Shown here: in pieces, positions 5,540-9,128 of the stretch
How the letters are laid out: each line of letters opens with the position of its first letter
How positions within the stretch are numbered: position 1 is the first letter of the stretch
Source of the DNA: Acidobacteriaceae bacterium
GTDB taxonomy: Bacteria > Acidobacteriota > Terriglobia > Terriglobales > Acidobacteriaceae
Length of the DNA stretch: 9,128 bases
Direction: 5' to 3'
Assembly: GCA_030044455.1 (NCBI GenBank)
Contig: JASHVU010000605.1
Location: 1 to 9,128 of the forward strand
The notes under the pieces: model-generated
What the model was told of the DNA's origin: nothing
The model's input: only the letters and a program-made list of their open reading frames with translations
Database searches by the model: none
Translations under genes and position numbers: made by a program

Positions 5540-8083
5540 ATGAAAGACGGCTGCAAATTCACGCGTCGCGAGGCTGTTCAGGGAATTGTGGGGATGGCGG
5601 CGGCGGCCATGTTGCCAGGAGGGGCCTCAGCCGAAGTCCGGCAGAAGCGCGCGATCACGTGGCCGAGTCCGGCGGATTCGAATCGTGCGCAGCCTTTCAA
5701 CGATCATTGGCGCTTTCATCGCGGAGATGCACCAGGAGCCGAAGCTGCGGAGTTCGATGACTCAGCGTGGCGAACTCTCGACGTTCCGCACGATTGGAGC
5801 ATCGAAGACAGGACCGACGCGACGAACGAGGGAGCGGGTTCGGAGTGGGGCACAGGGACCAGCCCGACCCGCATAGGGCCATTCGACATTTATGCGAGTG
5901 AGGGGCAAGGCGCTACTGGGTGGACAGTTGGTGGCGTGGGCTGGTACCGCAAAACCTTCGACCAGCCGCAGTTGACGCCGAACGGCAAAGCCGAAGTGCG
6001 ATTTGAAGGCGTCTACATGAACAGCGATGTGTGGCTGAACGGCACACATCTCGGCAATCATCCCTACGGATACACAGAGTTTGCATACGACGTCACATCG
6101 GCGTTGAAGGACGGCAAGAATACGCTCGCGGTGCGCATCAACAACTTTGGCCGCAACAGCCGATGGTATTCCGGCTCGGGAATCTTTCGCAAGGTGTGGT
6201 TAAGCATGGCAGGCGAGTTTCGGATTCCGGCGTATGGAGTGTATGTCACAACGCCAGAAGTGCGAAAAGATGCAGCGACGGTGAACGTCGACGTAACAGT
6301 CGAAAACGGATCGGCGGCAGCGAAGCGGGCCAACCTGCACGTCCGACTGGTCGAAGCGGATGAATCGGTTGCCGGAGAAACGCAAGCCGCAGTCGCTGTG
6401 CCCGCGGGGAGCAGGGCAGAGTCCACCTGCGTTTTGCATATCGCAAATCCTCATCTATGGTCGCCGGCCGATCCGCACCTGTACCGGGTAGAGGTGGCGA
6501 TTGAGGCGAACGGCCTGATCGCTGACTCGACGTCGTTACCGATCGGCGTGCGCAAGGTGGAGATCGATGCCGTCCAAGGTCTGCGCGTGAATGGCGAGAG
6601 CATCAAATTGCGCGGCGGCTGCGTGCACCACGATAACGGCCCGCTCGGTTCGGCGTGCCTACCACGCGCGGAAGAGCGCCGCGTTGAGATTCTGAAGGCG
6701 AACGACTACAACGCGATTCGCACCAGTCATAACCCACCGTCGCCGGACTTTCTGGATGCGTGTGACCGGCTGGGAATGCTCGTGATCGACGAGGCGTTCG
6801 ATTGCTGGGAGGGAGAAGGCAAGAATCCGCAGGACTTCCATTTGTACTTCAAGGACTGGTGGCAACGCGATCTCGAAAGCATGGTTCTGCGCGACCGCAA
6901 TCATCCGTGCGTGGTTTTGTGGAGCATCGGAAACGAGATTCCCGAGCGCGCCGAGCCGCAAGGCGTTGAAACCGGTACGGCGCTGGCGGCGTTGGTACAT
7001 AAGCTCGATCCTACGCGCAAAGTTACAGCGGCGATTCCCGCTCCTTTTGATCATCCAAAGCAGACCTGGCAAGACATGCAGCCGGCCTTCACCTATCTCG
7101 ATGTGGGCGGCTACAACTACCAGTGGGAGCAGTATGCGAGCGATCACTTGAAGTACCCGGAACGAGTCATGGTCGGCACGGAGTCCTTTCCGAATCAGGC
7201 GTTCCAGAATTGGCAGGCCATTGAGAGAGACAGCTGGGTGATCGGCGATTTTGTGTGGACTGCGATCGACTACCTGGGCGAATCGGGCATTGGCCACGCA
7301 AGCATCCGCAATGGCCCGGGGGCGGACTCGTTTTCTGAGCCGTATCCATGGTTCAACTCCTATTGCGGCGACATCGACCTGATCGGAAACAAGAAGCCGC
7401 AATCGTATTTCCGCGACGTGGTGTGGAGGCGGAGCCCGATCGAGATTGCGGTGCAGCGGCCATTGCCGAACGGATTTAAGGAGTCGGTCAGCCTATGGGG
7501 CTGGAGCGACGAACTGCGTAGCTGGACTTGGCCAGGGCTCGAAGGCACTACGATGAATGTCCGCGTCTACAGCCGTGGGGATCAGGTGAAGCTGCTGTTG
7601 AATGGCAAAGAGCTTGGCTCGAAGAACCTGACCAATGAGGACGCGCTCAAAGCTGAGTTTGCAGTTCCCTATGCCCCTGGTGAATTGCGAGCCGTAGCTT
7701 ACCAGAACGGAAACGAAATTGGGTCAGCTGTTTTTGCATCCGCAGGCAAGGCTCACAAGCTCATTTTGGTCCCGGATCGTTCAAAGTTGAAGGCCAGTCG
7801 CGATGACCTGAGCTACATCATGGTTTCGATCGTGGACGAGGAGGGTCGACTGATACCAGACGCAGTGGTTCCGGTCTCGTTCACCATCGACGGAGCAGCC
7901 GAAATTGCAGCCGTAGGCAATGCGAATCCCAAAGATGTGGCGAGCTTCCGGCAGCCGCGACGCAATACATTCCACGGTACGTGCCTGGTGGTGATAAGGC
8001 CTACGGGAGAATCGGGCTCGATTGAACTGCGGGCCGATTCGCCTGGCCTCGAAGGTGCGACGGTGCAACTGCAGACGGCTTAA
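5540..8083 (+). CDS. Glycoside hydrolase family 2, beta-galactosidase-like, Tat-exported
   Basis: This 847-aa retaining glycosidase probably cleaves beta-galactosides or related beta-linked sugars from plant or microbial polysaccharide outside the cytoplasm. The N-terminus carries a Tat-type signal: Arg9-Arg10 in FTRREAVQ, a weakly hydrophobic Ala/Gly stretch, and an Ala-Ser-Ala cut site near residue 31. The sugar-binding jelly-roll domain runs about 50-225 (VPHDWSIED, GWYRKTF, VWLNGTHLGNHPYGY, NSRWYSGSGIFRKVW). An Ig-like domain follows (about 230-338). The TIM barrel (about 340-630) holds the acid/base Glu466 in WSIGNEIPE and the nucleophile Glu548 in VMVGTESFP, plus RTSHNPPSPDFLDACDRLGMLVIDEAFD. 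Two C-terminal beta domains (about 640-735, DUF4982-like, and 738-847, GH2 C-terminal type) complete a typical architecture. Substrate identity (galactoside, glucuronide or other) cannot be fixed from the sequence. It has no partner transporter or regulator beside it and converges on the cytochrome gene with a 31-bp gap. Confidence 0.93.
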   Translation: MKDGCKFTRREAVQGIVGMAAAAMLPGGASAEVRQKRAITWPSPADSNRAQPFNDHWRFHRGDAPGAEAAEFDDSAWRTLDVPHDWSIEDRTDATNEGAGSEWGTGTSPTRIGPFDIYASEGQGATGWTVGGVGWYRKTFDQPQLTPNGKAEVRFEGVYMNSDVWLNGTHLGNHPYGYTEFAYDVTSALKDGKNTLAVRINNFGRNSRWYSGSGIFRKVWLSMAGEFRIPAYGVYVTTPEVRKDAATVNVDVTVENGSAAAKRANLHVRLVEADESVAGETQAAVAVPAGSRAESTCVLHIANPHLWSPADPHLYRVEVAIEANGLIADSTSLPIGVRKVEIDAVQGLRVNGESIKLRGGCVHHDNGPLGSACLPRAEERRVEILKANDYNAIRTSHNPPSPDFLDACDRLGMLVIDEAFDCWEGEGKNPQDFHLYFKDWWQRDLESMVLRDRNHPCVVLWSIGNEIPERAEPQGVETGTALAALVHKLDPTRKVTAAIPAPFDHPKQTWQDMQPAFTYLDVGGYNYQWEQYASDHLKYPERVMVGTESFPNQAFQNWQAIERDSWVIGDFVWTAIDYLGESGIGHASIRNGPGADSFSEPYPWFNSYCGDIDLIGNKKPQSYFRDVVWRRSPIEIAVQRPLPNGFKESVSLWGWSDELRSWTWPGLEGTTMNVRVYSRGDQVKLLLNGKELGSKNLTNEDALKAEFAVPYAPGELRAVAYQNGNEIGSAVFASAGKAHKLILVPDRSKLKASRDDLSYIMVSIVDEEGRLIPDAVVPVSFTIDGAAEIAAVGNANPKDVASFRQPRRNTFHGTCLVVIRPTGESGSIELRADSPGLEGATVQLQTA

Positions 8084-8099
8084 CGGTTTTCCGAACACT

Positions 8100-8112
8100 C
8101 GGTAGCCTACCG
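8100..8112. terminator. Short palindrome between convergent GH2 and cytochrome genes
   Basis: CGGTAG (8100-8105) and CTACCG (8107-8112) are exact complements around one base, in the middle of the 31-bp gap between the two stop codons. The effective loop must open to 3 or 5 nt, leaving a 4-5-bp stem, and no T-run follows on either strand. Its position suits a shared terminator; its structure is weak. Confidence 0.2.
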
Positions 8113-8114
8113 TC

Positions 8115-9128
8115 TCAGTTCCCGTTGACCGGGATCAAAGATCTCGCTGCAAATTGTTGCTTCGGTGCGGGAATGCCGTGCTGGTGGCAGTCAGTGCACT
8201 TAACCCAGTGGATGTTATGCGTGCTTTTGGCGTCGGCGAAGGTTGTATCCATTTTCTCAACATCAATTCCGCAATGTGACATTTGCGGGTGACAGGTCTT
8301 GCACGATGCGCGCGCATTTTCGTTGTGCCCGTTGTGACAGCTGAAGCAGCTCAGGCCCTCATGTACACCCATCGGCGTGCGATCGTCGCCCGACCCGGCC
8401 TGCATTCCCCAGTTGTTTGCCGCCGCAACCGTACCAGCCTCCGGCACGCGCGGCGCGTGGCACTGGTAGCAGACAGTCTGGCGCTGGTCCTGGCTGACAT
8501 GGAGCGGACGGGCGCCGTCGTTGAGCTGAGGAATCGCGAGGTCTACTGCGGCGAAGTGCATGCTTTCGCGCCGGTCATAAAACGCGAGCGAGACGGGAAC
8601 AGCCGGGCCTGCAACGGAGGCGCGTTCGGTGGGCTTTGACTCTGGCAGGCCTTCCCGGTGAATTGAATGGCAGCTTGCGCAGGGAATAGCCGGCTGATTG
8701 GCAAGGCGCGCATTGACAATGTGCCATGGCCCGACGGTGTTTTGCGGCTGAACGAGTTCGCGAATCGATCCGGGAAAGTACATGCCGTGGCAGCGCAAAC
8801 AGTCTTCCATCATGCGCCGTTGGGAGTTGTGCGTAGCATTGGTGAAGATTTGCGCGTAAGTAGCACTGTGTGGACCGGCAGCCCACGAAGCATACTCGTG
8901 TCGATGGCAGCGCTGGCAGCTCGCGTCCATGGCCAGAACATCAACCTGGCGAAGCCGGATTTGCTCAGGCCAGCGATGGGTGAGATGCACCCAGGTGTGG
9001 CGCAGCTTGACGCCTGGACCGGCCTCGTGGCACTCCATGCAGCCCAAACTGCGGTGCGGGGAGTCGTGCACGTAGCTGACATACGAGCTCATCTCGTGGC
9101 AGCTTGCGCAGCCCTGGCCGCGCTCTGA
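8115..9128 (-). CDS. Multihaem c-type cytochrome, nine CxxCH sites visible (N-terminus outside window)
   Basis: This is a periplasmic-type electron-transfer protein, partial; 337 residues are visible. Nine CxxCH haem-attachment sites start at visible residues 7 (CASCH), 30 (CMECH), 71 (CQRCH), 110 (CLRCH), 150 (CASCH), 220 (CYQCH), 261 (CFSCH), 276 (CKTCH) and 311 (CTDCH). Many extra histidines are available as distal ligands (PHRS, GPHS, SIHRE, NGHNE, HNIHW). The first site reads CASCHEM, the CxxCHxM pattern that in NrfH gives the first haem a methionine ligand. With the following SPHRSLGCMECHE it recalls the NapC/NirT/NrfH quinol-oxidising family, which would predict a membrane anchor just outside the window. 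The frame is open to the right edge and the first haem site precedes the ATG at 9092, so that ATG is not the start. One non-haem cysteine sits at 286. No known electron partner is in view. Confidence 0.92.
   Translation of the reverse strand, partial: SERGQGCASCHEMSSYVSYVHDSPHRSLGCMECHEAGPGVKLRHTWVHLTHRWPEQIRLRQVDVLAMDASCQRCHRHEYASWAAGPHSATYAQIFTNATHNSQRRMMEDCLRCHGMYFPGSIRELVQPQNTVGPWHIVNARLANQPAIPCASCHSIHREGLPESKPTERASVAGPAVPVSLAFYDRRESMHFAAVDLAIPQLNDGARPLHVSQDQRQTVCYQCHAPRVPEAGTVAAANNWGMQAGSGDDRTPMGVHEGLSCFSCHNGHNENARASCKTCHPQMSHCGIDVEKMDTTFADAKSTHNIHWVKCTDCHQHGIPAPKQQFAARSLIPVNGN

Noticed and set aside
6659..7402. 247-aa minus-strand open frame inside the GH2 gene
   Set aside because: It lies wholly antisense to the catalytic barrel, whose motifs are intact. 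The translation has no recognisable domain, and long antisense frames are common in GC-rich genes.
8283..8639. 118-aa plus-strand frame antisense to the cytochrome gene
   Set aside because: The opposite strand encodes regularly spaced CxxCH sites, so this frame is a shadow.
1..9128. CRISPR arrays, insertion sequences, toxin-antitoxin pairs, phage or defence genes
   Set aside because: No regularly spaced direct repeats, transposase motifs, terminal inverted repeats or paired small genes were seen on either strand.

Overview
The window looks like ordinary chromosome from a GC-rich, Gram-negative soil-type bacterium. Acidobacteriota (Terriglobia-like) is my best guess. It rests on the style of the outer-membrane barrel protein (Tyr/Phe-rich last strand ending in Lys-Ile-Arg), a small Cys-rich zinc-ribbon protein, a Tat-exported GH2 glycosidase and a multihaem cytochrome. 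This is an inference from protein style, not a database result. There are no insertion sequences, phage genes, CRISPR arrays or clear horizontal-transfer boundaries, and no stretch longer than 300 bases lacks a gene.

Layout, left to right. (1) The 3' half of alaS (alanyl-tRNA synthetase: editing and C-Ala domains) runs in from the left edge on +. (2) A 140-bp convergent gap contains nested inverted repeats and a perfect 13-bp hairpin. (3) On -, a secreted outer-membrane beta-barrel protein begins at a TTG codon at 2212 with a good Shine-Dalgarno, not at the ATG far upstream. (4) Divergent to it on + is mutY (A/G-specific adenine glycosylase). (5) On -, there is a small eight-cysteine zinc-ribbon protein. 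(6) On +, an OsmC-type peroxidase is followed by a DUF1905/YdeI-OmdA-like protein. (7) A complete tRNA-Leu(CAG) with encoded CCA is preceded by two back-to-back hairpins that overlap a consensus -35 box. (8) On +, an 847-aa GH2 beta-galactosidase-like enzyme carries a Tat-type signal. (9) Convergent to it on -, a c-type cytochrome with at least nine CxxCH haem sites runs off the right edge.

The genes are mostly single units on alternating strands, so there is little operon logic. Loose themes are oxidative-damage defence (mutY, osmC), translation (alaS, tRNA-Leu) and envelope functions (barrel protein, exported glycosidase, periplasmic cytochrome). I found no convincing undescribed multi-gene system. 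The items most worth a second look are the truncated nonahaem cytochrome with its CxxCHxM first haem site, the hairpin pair at the tRNA-Leu promoter, the departure from the usual 8-oxoG-reading motif in MutY, and the eight-cysteine mini-protein.
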